Below, in pieces: positions 44,064 to 53,751 of a stretch of DNA of 64,000 bases. Origin of the DNA: Leuconostoc litchii. Lineage in GTDB: Bacteria > Bacillota > Bacilli > Lactobacillales > Lactobacillaceae. Location of the stretch: positions 45,677-109,676 of the forward strand of contig NZ_SDGY01000008.1 of the NCBI RefSeq assembly GCF_008107645.1, written 5' to 3'. The position numbers were made by a program, and so were the translations under genes. A model generated the notes under the pieces. It ran no database searches and was not told where the DNA came from. It saw nothing but the letters and a program-made list of their open reading frames with translations. Every line of letters starts with the position of its first letter. Position 1 is the stretch's first letter.

Positions 44064-45972
44064 TATTAAGCACAATTTCAGCTTGTATATAATGTACATT
44101 TTGTCACAAGTGCTAATTTTTAGTTTGTTTTGTATGCTTCAATTTTTTGGAAATGATCAGCTAATTATTAAGAGATTAGCTGAAGATGCTAACATACAGT
44201 CTATGGCTAATGTGGTTTCAGCTTTCTATATTATATTTATCATTTTTTACTTTGTGTATTTCAATAATTTCTTTGTAAAACAACGCATAGAAGAATTGGG
44301 TATTTACACAATTTTAGGATTTAGAAAATCAAAAATCATAAGTATTGTATCGTTAGAAAATATATTATTAAGTTTTGTTTCTTTTTGTTTGTCTGTTCCG
44401 ATTGGATTGATTTCGTATATCGCTATACGAACGATGTTAATTAAGTTTATAAAGTTAAATATTAATATTTATCATATGACTTTCAGCAGTCATGTAGTAT
44501 CGAAAATATTGATTCTATTCGTTGTAGTGAGTGCAATTATATTTTTCGAAGTATGTATTCTTTTTCGGGGAAGTTTGGTCAAACTATTACAAGTTAAGGT
44601 GCAACAAGATAAGAAAATCAGAAAACACCCTTTGGGTGCAACGATCGGTTTTACATTTATTATATTGTCTTATGCATTAATATTAAATTTATTTACTCGC
44701 CCCAACTCGATTTGGGACGATGTGGGATTCTATCCAGTAATGCTAGTGACGATAGCATTAATAGTGTTTGGAACAGTCATGGTCATTAATTTTACATTAC
44801 CTATGGTATTAGATTTGCAAATAAAGCATAAAAATTTATTGTATCGTAAGATAAATAATGTGGTTTTACCTAGGATGATTCATCAAGTGAGACAAAGAGG
44901 GAAGTTATTAACCACTATTAGTTTGCTTATTGCAGCAACTATCCTAGTGTTAGGTATTACCATTATGACACTTTCTTATCCATTTGAAGCGACTAAAAGA
45001 ATTGTACCGTCTAGTGTGGAAACTGTAATTACTAAAAAAAATGTCTTGAATAAAAAGCAGGTAGATAACATTAAATCTCGTTATCACGCACAGGTTACAC
45101 ATAGCATTGTATTACGAGAAAAAATAGGGAAACCATTGCAGGTTGATGCTAAACGTTCTTTTAATTACATTGATATCATATCAAGTAGTAATTATAATCG
45201 AATATTGAAAGAGCAAAATAGACCTTTGTTAAAAAAGGTTCAAAAAGACAAGGCAGTAATGGTCAATTACTATACAAAATCAGGAGAAGAGAAAGAAAAA
45301 ACAACCATTGAATTATCGAATTTACATCAAAAGTTAATGATTAATCAAACAACTAATAATAATCCTTTTGCTTTTGTTAATAGCGTTACTACTGTTGTTG
45401 TGAGTGATGAATATTTTTCTCAAATAGTTGATGTGAGTCGTAATAAGTATTCAGTTTACAGTATTAATAGCAAGAAATTACGTAATAATAAATCTCTGGT
45501 ATCCTACATAGATAATCTCCATGTTGATATGATTAGTTCGTACAAGAAAAACCAAGAAATTACGCATGCCAATAGTCCAACATTTCTAATGATTACGTTA
45601 ATCGCCATATTATTATTTATTAGTGTCACAACTGTTTTATACTTTACTTCACGTATTGAGCAGTTGAAGGTAGCCGCTGAATATAAAACAGCTCATAGTA
45701 TTGGATACAGCTTGGATCAAATTTTAATGGTCATGAAAAAAGAAATTGGCATTTTGTTTTTTCCGCCACTATTAATAGGCTTTTTAGATGGTGTAATAGG
45801 CATTATTGGATTCAGATACATTATTGCGGATGCAAAATCAAGCAATAACTGGATAATGTTAGGGAAACCACTATTGCTTGTCACGGTCATTTTTATCCCT
45901 ATTTATGTCTTAGTGTATTATTATTCATATCGTGGGACCTTTAATGAGTTACATAAAAAAATAGTACAGTAG
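44038..45972 (+). CDS. BceB-type FtsX-domain permease
   Basis: A 644-residue permease: four N-terminal helices with an FtsX domain (KQRIEELGIYTILGFRK), more helices, a large extracytoplasmic domain (about residues 315-520) that in BceB proteins recognises the antimicrobial peptide, and three C-terminal helices. The start is GTG at 44038 with GGAGGTGA upstream, inside the ATPase gene. Layout and length match BceB. Confidence 0.88.
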   Translation: MIFQMSYRNIKHNFSLYIMYILSQVLIFSLFCMLQFFGNDQLIIKRLAEDANIQSMANVVSAFYIIFIIFYFVYFNNFFVKQRIEELGIYTILGFRKSKIISIVSLENILLSFVSFCLSVPIGLISYIAIRTMLIKFIKLNINIYHMTFSSHVVSKILILFVVVSAIIFFEVCILFRGSLVKLLQVKVQQDKKIRKHPLGATIGFTFIILSYALILNLFTRPNSIWDDVGFYPVMLVTIALIVFGTVMVINFTLPMVLDLQIKHKNLLYRKINNVVLPRMIHQVRQRGKLLTTISLLIAATILVLGITIMTLSYPFEATKRIVPSSVETVITKKNVLNKKQVDNIKSRYHAQVTHSIVLREKIGKPLQVDAKRSFNYIDIISSSNYNRILKEQNRPLLKKVQKDKAVMVNYYTKSGEEKEKTTIELSNLHQKLMINQTTNNNPFAFVNSVTTVVVSDEYFSQIVDVSRNKYSVYSINSKKLRNNKSLVSYIDNLHVDMISSYKKNQEITHANSPTFLMITLIAILLFISVTTVLYFTSRIEQLKVAAEYKTAHSIGYSLDQILMVMKKEIGILFFPPLLIGFLDGVIGIIGFRYIIADAKSSNNWIMLGKPLLLVTVIFIPIYVLVYYYSYRGTFNELHKKIVQ

Positions 45973-46025
45973 TGAAAAGCTCCAAGAAATTTAGGTTATG
46001 TCTAAATTTCTTGGAGCTTTTTATT
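45973..46025 (+). terminator. terminator of the BceAB operon
   Basis: Nineteen-base arms beginning AAAGCTCCAAG pair perfectly, loop GTTATGT, then T5. The region 46026-46218 holds no gene. Confidence 0.92.
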
Positions 46026-46218
46026 TAGGATAAAAAATATTTTTCAACAGAAAGTGGCGGTCGTAGAAGATTATTTTTCTAGAATGCTAGCCCCAAAAAG
46101 CAATTACATAACATTATCAGGTGAACCAACTTGACGTTGCATGGCATGTTGATATCATAATATTCTGGACATTTTATTCGGTTTAAGTTATTAGGTTTAT
46201 TCCATAAGTAAGGTCTCT

Positions 46219-47709
46219 TTATTTTTGACGTTTTGTTAATTTAACAACGCCTTCCCAACGGGCAGTTTGAGGGAACATATCAATACTTTGAATGTAGTCA
46301 ACTTGATAAGCTTTTGATAAATCAACCAAATCACGAGCTAAAGTAGATGCATTACATGAAATATAAACAAATTTTTCGGGCTGTGTCCGCAAAATTTCAC
46401 GACGTAATGCAGTATCCAATCCAGTACGTGGTGGATCTACAACAAGAGCGTCGGCTACCCAGCCCTGCGCTTGCCATTTAGGGAAAAGTTTTTCAGCTGT
46501 GCCAACTTCATATTTAGCATTATTGATATGATTTAGTGCGGCATTGTGGTTCGCATCATCAACTGCTTCGGGGATAATTTCCATACCACGAACTTCACCG
46601 GCTTTGTCAGCTAAGGACAGACCAATTGTTCCAACACCAGCATAAGCGTCAACGAGCTTATCGGCATGTGTTAAATCAAGTGCTGACAACGCTTGATTGT
46701 AGACTACAGACATTTGCGTATGGTTTAATTGCATGAAAGCACGAGGTGACAGTTGAAAAATTTTTCCAAGAATTGTTTCTTCAATGTAGTCCTTACCCCA
46801 AAGTTTGAGCGTCTCTTCACCCCAAATTAAGCTAGTACGACCGGGGTTATAGTTCTGGAAAATTCCAGTGACTTCTGGCAGAGCCTTGTTGATTGCTTCG
46901 ATTAAGGCGGTATCACCTGGAAAACCATCTGTATTTGTGACAAATGTGAGTTGAACTTCGCCAGTTGTATGAGATACACGAGCAACAATAGTTTTCACCG
47001 TGCCACGATTTTTATCTTCATTATATATTGAGACAGACAGCTTATCGAGCAACTCACGAACAGTACGCATAACTTTCATTGTAGCGGGAGTTTGTGTGCG
47101 TACAACTGGTAAATCAACTAATTCATGACTACCGCGCTTATACATACCTACGCTTAATTCATTACCAATTTTTCGAATCGGGAACTGTGCCTTGTTGCGG
47201 TATCCGTAAGGATTTTCCATGCCTATGGTTTCTCGTATGTCATAGTCCGACCAACCTTTAGGCTGGAATTTTTCAAGTGATTGCACTAAGACGTCCTTTT
47301 TAAAGCGTAATTGTGCTGAATAATTCATATGCTCAAGTTCAAATCCACCTACGTTATCTGCAAATTCGTCAAGTGGCTTGACTCTATCCGCAGATTTTTC
47401 ACGTATCTTTAATACCTTTGCGGCAATATACTTTGGCTCTACTTCAGTCACTTTAACCACGGCTACTTCGTTAGGTAAAACACCAGGCACAAAAACTATC
47501 TTTCTTTTGAAATAGCCAATACCCTCACCGTTAATACCCAGACGTTTAATGGTTAATGGGAAGTTTTGCCCGATACGGACATTAACACCATCGCCTGTGT
47601 TGCGACGTGTATCTCCAGATTTGCGTGGATCGAAATTTTTTCCATAGTATGTTTTTTTACCACTACCATTGTTGCTTTTTTGATAAGGTCGTTTTTTTTG
47701 TTCTGTCAT
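46219..47709 (-). CDS. 23S rRNA (uracil-5-)-methyltransferase, RlmD/RlmCD type
   Basis: A SAM-dependent RNA methyltransferase of about 496 residues. A basic Gly/Arg/Lys-rich N-terminal tail precedes a TRAM domain (about residues 45-105: RLGINGEGIGYFKRK). The catalytic domain has the SAM motif DAYAGVGTIGLSLA, DPPRTGLD and the nucleophile Cys in YISCNASTLARDL. In Gram-positive bacteria one such enzyme (RlmCD) often methylates both U747 and U1939. The N-terminal iron-sulfur Cys cluster of enterobacterial RlmD is absent. The start at 47709 is chosen from AGAAAGATG upstream. Confidence 0.87.
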   Translation of the reverse strand: MTEQKKRPYQKSNNGSGKKTYYGKNFDPRKSGDTRRNTGDGVNVRIGQNFPLTIKRLGINGEGIGYFKRKIVFVPGVLPNEVAVVKVTEVEPKYIAAKVLKIREKSADRVKPLDEFADNVGGFELEHMNYSAQLRFKKDVLVQSLEKFQPKGWSDYDIRETIGMENPYGYRNKAQFPIRKIGNELSVGMYKRGSHELVDLPVVRTQTPATMKVMRTVRELLDKLSVSIYNEDKNRGTVKTIVARVSHTTGEVQLTFVTNTDGFPGDTALIEAINKALPEVTGIFQNYNPGRTSLIWGEETLKLWGKDYIEETILGKIFQLSPRAFMQLNHTQMSVVYNQALSALDLTHADKLVDAYAGVGTIGLSLADKAGEVRGMEIIPEAVDDANHNAALNHINNAKYEVGTAEKLFPKWQAQGWVADALVVDPPRTGLDTALRREILRTQPEKFVYISCNASTLARDLVDLSKAYQVDYIQSIDMFPQTARWEGVVKLTKRQK

Positions 47710-47780
47710 ATTCATCTTTCTGCATTGCAATGCCCAAGGTTCGTTGTTGTATAACCATCATAACATGATAGTATGAAAAT

Positions 47781-48944
47781 TTAAGAAACTGGTATAACGA
47801 ATGTTTGGTAAGTGTGGTAATAGAGTCGATAGATATTTTGAAATAGCAAAAGAATCCAACTTAAAGCTAAAACAAAAGCAATAATTTCAAAGGTTGTTAA
47901 TGACAAATAGCCAATCCATTGGAATAAAGCCATGTTAACAACTAAAATTGCAAAAATAATGTAAGAAGTGAATTTGAATTCTTGCGGTGCTTTGGGTAAT
48001 AACCATTTATTGCCTAACATCATAATTAAAATAAAATAGATTAAAAAATTAGCCATCTGGTCATGTAAGATATGAAGTTTCCCAGCATTGTTTGGAAAAG
48101 TACCAACACCAGCTAATGCCAAAGCTGATAAGTTTAGTAATATACGCAGTGTGATTAAACGTTTGTTATGGCGCATAATTTTTTGCAATGGAACAAATAA
48201 ATAATCAACCAATGCAATCCAAATTAAACCAGCTAGAATTAGGGTTGCGTTGAATTGCCATGAATCTAAGGCATTTTCTGTCCCCAGAAAGCTTAAATTA
48301 TATTGCCACCACATGCGGGAACTATTAGTGACCATTGCAGTCAATACACCGCCTATGATAGTTATGACAAAGATAGAAGTGATAAATAAAGTTGAAATTG
48401 ATAGTGCCGAGTAAATCATCAAAAAGTTAACAATACTATTGAACATCGTAAAAAGCGCAATAGAAGTGAATAAATCAAATGATGCGGTCTGAAAGAGGTA
48501 ATTAATCGCCCAAAAAAATCCTGATGTAATGAAAGCTAAAATAATAACGAAGGCTACGGTTAGAGCTGGCAATACACGCCAACTAGTCTTGCGCCGTAGT
48601 TGATCAATTTGTTTTCGCTGTTGCTGAATATAGGTTACAAGGAACATCAAAATGCCACTGACTTCACTTAATATAATGACGGCACTTGCGATAGATTTAT
48701 CCCCACCAAGAGGTATTCGAAACATTTGTTGATTAAGTGCATAAACTGTAAAGATAACTGCCATGAAAATAGATGGCATTAAAAAGTGGCGCAACGACAG
48801 AGTTTGATTCTCATTAGGATTATTGATAGGTTGCAGAATTAGTTGGCCGTTTCTAAGTGTCAGATTAAGCAACTGATTATGTTCTAGATGTAGTTCATTA
48901 ACTATTTCTGTAGGTAAGGTAAGTTGATAAGATGTTTTTGCCAT
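47781..48944 (-). CDS. AbrB/SpoVT-like domain fused to DUF998 membrane protein
   Basis: A 387-residue protein. Residues 1-45 read like a swapped-hairpin SpoVT/AbrB or MazE DNA-binding domain (TLPTEIVNELHLEHNQLLNL, LRNGQLILQP). The rest is a DUF998-type membrane domain with about ten helices. Such a fusion suggests either a membrane-bound transcription factor or a divergent soluble cap domain. The gene is monocistronic, divergent from the HTH-clpL region. Function unknown. Confidence 0.72.
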   Translation of the reverse strand: MAKTSYQLTLPTEIVNELHLEHNQLLNLTLRNGQLILQPINNPNENQTLSLRHFLMPSIFMAVIFTVYALNQQMFRIPLGGDKSIASAVIILSEVSGILMFLVTYIQQQRKQIDQLRRKTSWRVLPALTVAFVIILAFITSGFFWAINYLFQTASFDLFTSIALFTMFNSIVNFLMIYSALSISTLFITSIFVITIIGGVLTAMVTNSSRMWWQYNLSFLGTENALDSWQFNATLILAGLIWIALVDYLFVPLQKIMRHNKRLITLRILLNLSALALAGVGTFPNNAGKLHILHDQMANFLIYFILIMMLGNKWLLPKAPQEFKFTSYIIFAILVVNMALFQWIGYLSLTTFEIIAFVLALSWILLLFQNIYRLYYHTYQTFVIPVS

Positions 48945-49031
48945 ATTTCTCTCCAGTACACTCTAGTTTAGCATGTTGTCTGGAATCGTACATTGCTGAA
49001 AGTAGCTTTTCATATATATTTTTCAACCAGT

Positions 49032-49070
49032 TTATAACACATTTGTGTTATAACAAATATGTGTTATAAT
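49032..49070 (+). promoter_or_regulatory. promoter with triple operator repeat before the HTH-clpL unit
   Basis: TTATAACACA (49032-49041), TT, TGTGTTATAA (49044-49053), and a further TGTGTTATAA (49060-49069): three copies of one ten-base element, the first inverted. TTGTGT (49043-49048) and TATAAT (49065-49070) form -35 and -10 elements 16 bases apart, both embedded in the repeats. Confidence 0.75.
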
Positions 49071-49095
49071 ATACATATAGAGAGGAACAAGAAAA

Positions 49096-49152
49096 ATGAT
49101 AGATGTGCCTCAAAGACCTCTTAAGTTAAAGGAGATGTGGATAAATGATTAA
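49096..49152 (+). CDS. possible 18-residue peptide (uORF 1)
   Basis: ATG about 26 bases after the -10, with GAGGAAC upstream, opens an 18-codon frame beginning Met-Ile-Asp-Val-Pro. It ends eight bases inside the next small frame. No family recognised. Confidence 0.3.
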   Translation: MIDVPQRPLKLKEMWIND

Positions 49153-49210
49153 ACGCAGAAACTTTATTAACGACTTTGTGCACAATCGTGTGCGGGGTCA
49201 GACTGAATAG
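49145..49210 (+). CDS. possible 21-residue basic peptide (uORF 2)
   Basis: The frame starts at ATG 49145, after AAGGAG (49129-49134), and overlaps the end of uORF 1. The product is basic (MIKRRNFINDF at its start). It could be a leader coupling translation to the HTH gene 14 bases on, or chance. Confidence 0.35.
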   Translation: MIKRRNFINDFVHNRVRGQTE

Positions 49211-49224
49211 GATGGCGATTAGTA

Positions 49225-49449
49225 ATGAGATTTGATATAAAGGCTTACTTAGATGATAATTCACTAACAATTTACCGTGTAGCGAAGGAATCTGGTTATG
49301 GGTATACGACAATTCATAAGTCGTTCAATAAAACGCAATCAGATGCTACGAGTTTAAATATGCGTGATTTAGATGCTTTGGCAAAAGTACAACACAAACA
49401 AATGTGGGAAGTGTTAAGGGAATTAGAAAAACTTTATTTTGATGAATGA
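49225..49449 (+). CDS. small helix-turn-helix (XRE/Cro-like) protein
   Basis: A 74-residue protein that is almost entirely one helix-turn-helix domain: residues 8-50 (YLDDNSLTIYRVAKESGYGYTT) look like Cro/C1-type helices 1-3. It has no dimerisation or sensor domain beyond a short C-terminal helix (MWEVLRELEKLY). It lies between the repeat-rich promoter and clpL, so it is the best candidate to bind those repeats. Confidence 0.72.
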   Translation: MRFDIKAYLDDNSLTIYRVAKESGYGYTTIHKSFNKTQSDATSLNMRDLDALAKVQHKQMWEVLRELEKLYFDE

Positions 49450-49505
49450 TAGACGTGCTTGGGGTAAGCACAAGCACATAGAAAACTAAAAGGAGATTTT
49501 AGACT

Positions 49506-51668
49506 ATGGCTAACAATAATTTTTTTAATAACGATCCGTTTGGATCAGACATGAATGATATTTTTAATAACATGATGGGCAATATGAATGGTGTTAATTC
49601 TGAGAATCGTCGTTATTTGATTAATGGCCGAGAAGTAACACCCGAAGAATTCGCACAGTATCGACAAACGGGTCGATTGCCACAAGGCGCGCAAAGTGTT
49701 CAGAATGGTCAAATTGCTAATGGACAACAACCAATGCAACAGATGCAGCAACCCGGACAAGTTAAACAAGAAGGAATGCTAGCCAAGCTTGGTCGCAATC
49801 TAACACAAGAAGCCCGTGATGGACTACTCGATCCAGTTATCGGGCGTAACAAAGAAATTCAAGAGACAGCTGAAATTTTGGGACGCCGTACAAAGAATAA
49901 TCCTGTGTTAGTTGGAGATGCTGGTGTTGGTAAGACAGCAGTTGTTGAAGGTTTGGCACAAGCAATTGTCAATGGGGATGTACCTGCTGCAATTAAAGAC
50001 AAAGAAATCTACAGCATCGATATTTCTAGCCTTGAAGCTGGTACTCAGTTCCGAGGTGCCTTTGAGGAAAACATTCAGAACTTGATGAAAGAAGTTAAAC
50101 AAGCTGGTAATGTTATCCTGTTCTTTGACGAAATTCATCAGATTCTTGGTGCTGGATCGACTGGTGGTGAAGATGGTGGCAAAGGGTTAGCTGATATTAT
50201 TAAACCTGCTTTGAGTCGTGGAGAGATTTCAGTCATTGGTGCGACAACACAAGATGAGTATCGCAACACGATTATGAAGAATGCAGCTTTGGCTCGTCGT
50301 TTTAATGAAGTGACTGTAAACGCACCATCACCAAAAGACACTCTTGAAATCCTAAAGGGTATTGCAAAGTTATATGAAAAGCACCATCATGTGTCACTGC
50401 CTGAGAATGTATTGAAGGCGGCGGTGGATTATGCGGTGCAGTATATCCCACAGCGTTCGCTGCCGGATAAAGCAATTGATTTGCTTGATATGACGGCCGC
50501 TCATCTGTCAGCTAAAAACCCAGTGACAGATAAAGTTAGCTTAGAAAAGCAAATGACTGATATTAAAGCAAAGCAAGAAAAGTCAGTTGCTGATGAAGAC
50601 TTTGAGGCAGCTTTGAAATATAAGAATCAAATTGCAGACTTGGAAAAGAAGCTTGAAAATGCTGATGAAACTAAAAAAGTTGAAGCAACACCAAATGATG
50701 TAGCTGAATCAGTAGAGCGTTTGACTGGTATTCCTGTGGCACAGATGGGTGCATCAGACATTGAACGTTTGAAGACAATTGGTGATCGTCTAGCGGGTAA
50801 AGTCATTGGTCAAGATGAGGCTGTAAGTATGGTCGCTAAAGCCATTCGCCGTAACCGTGCGGGATTTGATGAGGGGAACCGACCAATTGGTTCGTTCTTG
50901 TTTGTCGGACCAACTGGTGTTGGGAAGACTGAGTTAGCAAAGCAGCTAGCTTTGGACATGTTTGGTAGCAAAGATAACATTGTTCGTTTGGATATGAGTG
51001 AATATTCAGATTTGACAGCGGTATCTAAGTTAATTGGTACAACTGCTGGATATGTTGGCTATGATGACAACAGCAATACATTAACCGAAAAAGTTCGTCG
51101 TAACCCTTACTCAATTGTTTTACTTGATGAAATTGAGAAGGCCAATCCACAAGTATTAACGTTATTACTGCAAGTAATGGATGATGGTCGCTTGACAGAT
51201 GGTCAGGGGAATGTTGTTAACTTTAAAAATACAGTAATCATAGCAACATCTAATGCTGGGTTTGGACATGGTTCAAGCAACGAAAAACAAGAGTTGCTTG
51301 ACAAGTTAGCGCCTTATTTCCGTCCTGAGTTCTTAAATCGTTTTAACGGTGTAATTGAGTTTAGTACGTTAACTAAGGAAGATTTGAAGCAAATTGTTGA
51401 TTTAATGCTAGATGATGTAAACAAGACATTAGCTAAAAAAGAGTTGACATTACACGTCTCTGATGAAGTTAAAAATCATTTGATTGAAGATGGTTATGAT
51501 GAAGCCTTAGGTGCACGACCATTACGTCGTGTAATTGAGCAACAAATCCGTGACCAAGTGACAGATTTTTATTTGGATAATCCAGGTGAAAAGGCCTTGA
51601 GTGCAGACTTAGTCGATGGTAAAGTTGTTATCTCAGCCATTGTTGAAAAGACCACTGTTACTAACTAA
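49506..51668 (+). CDS. clpL: ATP-dependent chaperone ClpL
   Basis: A 720-residue Hsp100 protein. The N-terminus is Asn/Gln/Met-rich (residues 1-90) with no Clp-N double repeat, as expected for ClpL. AAA1 has Walker [10 protein letters not shown], then a short middle coiled coil, and AAA2 has GPTGVGKTE followed by the C-terminal D2-small domain. ClpL disaggregates proteins and supports heat and acid tolerance in lactic acid bacteria and is usually CtsR-controlled, but no CtsR box is visible upstream. AAAGGAG precedes the ATG. Confidence 0.95.
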   Translation: MANNNFFNNDPFGSDMNDIFNNMMGNMNGVNSENRRYLINGREVTPEEFAQYRQTGRLPQGAQSVQNGQIANGQQPMQQMQQPGQVKQEGMLAKLGRNLTQEARDGLLDPVIGRNKEIQETAEILGRRTKNNPVLVGDAGVGKTAVVEGLAQAIVNGDVPAAIKDKEIYSIDISSLEAGTQFRGAFEENIQNLMKEVKQAGNVILFFDEIHQILGAGSTGGEDGGKGLADIIKPALSRGEISVIGATTQDEYRNTIMKNAALARRFNEVTVNAPSPKDTLEILKGIAKLYEKHHHVSLPENVLKAAVDYAVQYIPQRSLPDKAIDLLDMTAAHLSAKNPVTDKVSLEKQMTDIKAKQEKSVADEDFEAALKYKNQIADLEKKLENADETKKVEATPNDVAESVERLTGIPVAQMGASDIERLKTIGDRLAGKVIGQDEAVSMVAKAIRRNRAGFDEGNRPIGSFLFVGPTGVGKTELAKQLALDMFGSKDNIVRLDMSEYSDLTAVSKLIGTTAGYVGYDDNSNTLTEKVRRNPYSIVLLDEIEKANPQVLTLLLQVMDDGRLTDGQGNVVNFKNTVIIATSNAGFGHGSSNEKQELLDKLAPYFRPEFLNRFNGVIEFSTLTKEDLKQIVDLMLDDVNKTLAKKELTLHVSDEVKNHLIEDGYDEALGARPLRRVIEQQIRDQVTDFYLDNPGEKALSADLVDGKVVISAIVEKTTVTN

Positions 51669-51676
51669 GTTTAAAC

Positions 51677-51709
51677 AAACCACGCTCACATAGATGAGTG
51701 TGGTTTTTA
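51677..51709 (+). terminator. terminator after clpL
   Basis: ACCACGCTCA, CATAGA, TGAGTGTGGT, T5; one mismatch. Confidence 0.85.
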
Positions 51710-51775
51710 TGTTGCTTTAGATAAACAATTTACTTAGCATGGTATAATGGTCTCATTAAATTAAAGGATGTTCAC

Positions 51776-52768
51776 ATGATTATTCAACATGCAATTCTCC
51801 ATATACTGGATACGAATACAGGTAGCCTTATTGCCTCGCAAGGAGAAATGAACGTAGATAATGTTGGCGTTCATGAGTACATTGAGAAGTTAGTAGCTAA
51901 AATTTATAGGGGTGACTTGAAAACAGGTACCTTAGTATCAGGTAGTTATCTTGACAATATGCTTAAACAAGACAACTTTCCAGAGATGACCACACAGTTA
52001 GCGGCTAAATTATTTGATACAATCTCGGTTAGTGAAACGATTCCTGCGGGAGATTTATTAAGCTTTCAAGCAACAGTGGATGAGGGTGCGATTTTCGGAT
52101 TAATCAAACTGAATTTTGGTGCTCGATATGCTCATGCAGTTGAATATGAAAACGATGAAATGGTTAATAATTTAGTATTGAATCAGTCAATTTTACCTGC
52201 TGCAACACAAACTGTAGATGAAGCTGTTATAGTCAATCTTGCTGAAAGTAGTTATCAGTTATTAGAAAAAAAGCAAATTATTGATGGACATCGTGTGTCC
52301 TATTTTTCAGAAAATTTTTTGGAAATTAAGCCGGAAATTTCAGCAAAAGAAAATATTCAGACGATTAAGCGGACGGTTAAAACTATAGCAGAAAAATATG
52401 ATGAACCAGAACATGAAGTCTTGGCGATAACGCAGGACGTGATTTATAATAGTTTAGCAGAAACTGGCAGTATTAGTACGGATGTTATTGCGGAAAAAGT
52501 ATTTGGCGATAACGTTAGTGCTAAGCAGGAATATCAGGAAAAAGTAACTGAAAAAAAATTACCCAAAGAAGTTTCGGTAGTTAATGCAGATAAATACGAG
52601 AAAAAGTATCGCGTGCAAAAGTTCAAATTAGATTCTGGAATCGAAATTTCAATACCGATAAATGTTTACCAAGACTTAAGTAAAGTGGAGTTTGTGAATA
52701 ATCCTGATGGTACAGTTACTTTAATGATTAAAGACATTGAAACGATATTAAATAAATTCAGCGTATAA
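51776..52768 (+). CDS. nucleoid-associated protein (NdpA/YejK family)
   Basis: A 330-residue member of the 37-kDa nucleoid-associated protein family (PF04245). The family opening HAILHILDTNTGSLIAS and the central LNFGARYAHAVEYENDEM can be read. Phage-associated and accessory members exist, but position among housekeeping genes suggests a resident copy. AAGGATG lies before the ATG; the NUDIX gene follows after nine bases, so the two may be co-transcribed. Confidence 0.83.
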   Translation: MIIQHAILHILDTNTGSLIASQGEMNVDNVGVHEYIEKLVAKIYRGDLKTGTLVSGSYLDNMLKQDNFPEMTTQLAAKLFDTISVSETIPAGDLLSFQATVDEGAIFGLIKLNFGARYAHAVEYENDEMVNNLVLNQSILPAATQTVDEAVIVNLAESSYQLLEKKQIIDGHRVSYFSENFLEIKPEISAKENIQTIKRTVKTIAEKYDEPEHEVLAITQDVIYNSLAETGSISTDVIAEKVFGDNVSAKQEYQEKVTEKKLPKEVSVVNADKYEKKYRVQKFKLDSGIEISIPINVYQDLSKVEFVNNPDGTVTLMIKDIETILNKFSV

Positions 52769-52780
52769 AAGGAGACGATG

Positions 52781-53719
52781 ATGCCTTATCAAGATTCATA
52801 TGTTGCTAAAATACGAGAAAAAATTGGTCATGAATTTGAGCTCGTAATGCCCACAGTGGACGTAGTAATTGCTAACGAAAACGGCGAACTATTGATGATT
52901 TATAACCGTGATTTTGATGGTTGGGCTTTTCCTGGTGGGTATATTGAACCGGAAATGTCATGGCAAGAAAATGCCGCTCGTGAAGCTTTGGAAGAATCAG
53001 GTATTCAAGCCGATACACAAGATTTACAATTAATTGGTACAGTTTCAGGAGCTAATTACCGTACAAAGTATCCAAATGGTGATCGTGTAAAGTTATATAC
53101 TAACGTATTTCTACTAACAAATTGGTCAAAAGAATTAGACATGATGGATGATACAGAAATTGACAGAAAAGAGTGGATGACACCACAGACAGTTGATCAT
53201 GTTCACTTAACTTTTTCAGGTCGTGCAGTTTATCAAACATATAGACAATTTCAAGAAAAAGGGCGAGTCCAACTCTTAACAATTAATAGTGAATTACAGC
53301 GTTTTATCGATGCACAAGATGGCCGTATTGTTGGTGTCAATACATATAATGATGCGGTTAACGAATTATCTGCTGGACGCAAACAAACACATTGGATGTG
53401 GTATGTATTTCCGCAACTTCGAGGATTGGGAACCAGCGAGCGTGCGATGTATTACGGTATTAACGGCTTACGAGAAGCACGTGAATATTTAGACGATGAT
53501 GTATTACGGGCACGTCTAGAAAAGGCTGTTAAAATAATACTAAATATTGAATCTGTGGATGCAGTTGCTGTTTTCGGTCACGTCGATGCTGAAAAGTTAC
53601 AAGCGTGTTTAACGTTATTTGCGCAACTAGCTAATCAACCGACTTTGTATCAGCAAGCTTTAAAAAAATATTTTGATAATGAATTACATCAACCAACATT
53701 AACATTGTTAAATCAATAA
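52781..53719 (+). CDS. NUDIX hydrolase fused to DUF1810
   Basis: A 312-residue two-domain protein. Residues 1-150 are a NUDIX domain with box GGYIEPEMSWQENAAREALEE: the REALEE core is intact, but the usual GE pair reads EM. Residues 168-305 are a DUF1810 domain (SELQRFIDAQDGR, HWMWYVFPQLRGLGTS, AVAVFGHVDAEKLQACLTLF). DUF1810 has been placed by comparative genomics near ADP-ribose and NAD metabolism, which suits a NUDIX partner. AGGAG lies before two adjacent ATGs; 52781 has the better spacing. Confidence 0.85.
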   Translation: MPYQDSYVAKIREKIGHEFELVMPTVDVVIANENGELLMIYNRDFDGWAFPGGYIEPEMSWQENAAREALEESGIQADTQDLQLIGTVSGANYRTKYPNGDRVKLYTNVFLLTNWSKELDMMDDTEIDRKEWMTPQTVDHVHLTFSGRAVYQTYRQFQEKGRVQLLTINSELQRFIDAQDGRIVGVNTYNDAVNELSAGRKQTHWMWYVFPQLRGLGTSERAMYYGINGLREAREYLDDDVLRARLEKAVKIILNIESVDAVAVFGHVDAEKLQACLTLFAQLANQPTLYQQALKKYFDNELHQPTLTLLNQ

Positions 53720-53720
53720 A

Positions 53721-53751
53721 TAAAAAGGACGACCCAGTCGTCCTTTTTATT
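53721..53751. terminator. bidirectional terminator between NUDIX and aspA
   Basis: AAAAAGGACGAC, CCA, GTCGTCCTTTTT, perfectly paired and flanked by A- and T-runs. Confidence 0.9.

Noticed and set aside
49440..49506. CtsR heat-shock operator before clpL
   Set aside because: No GTCAAA direct repeat is found here or around the upstream promoter.
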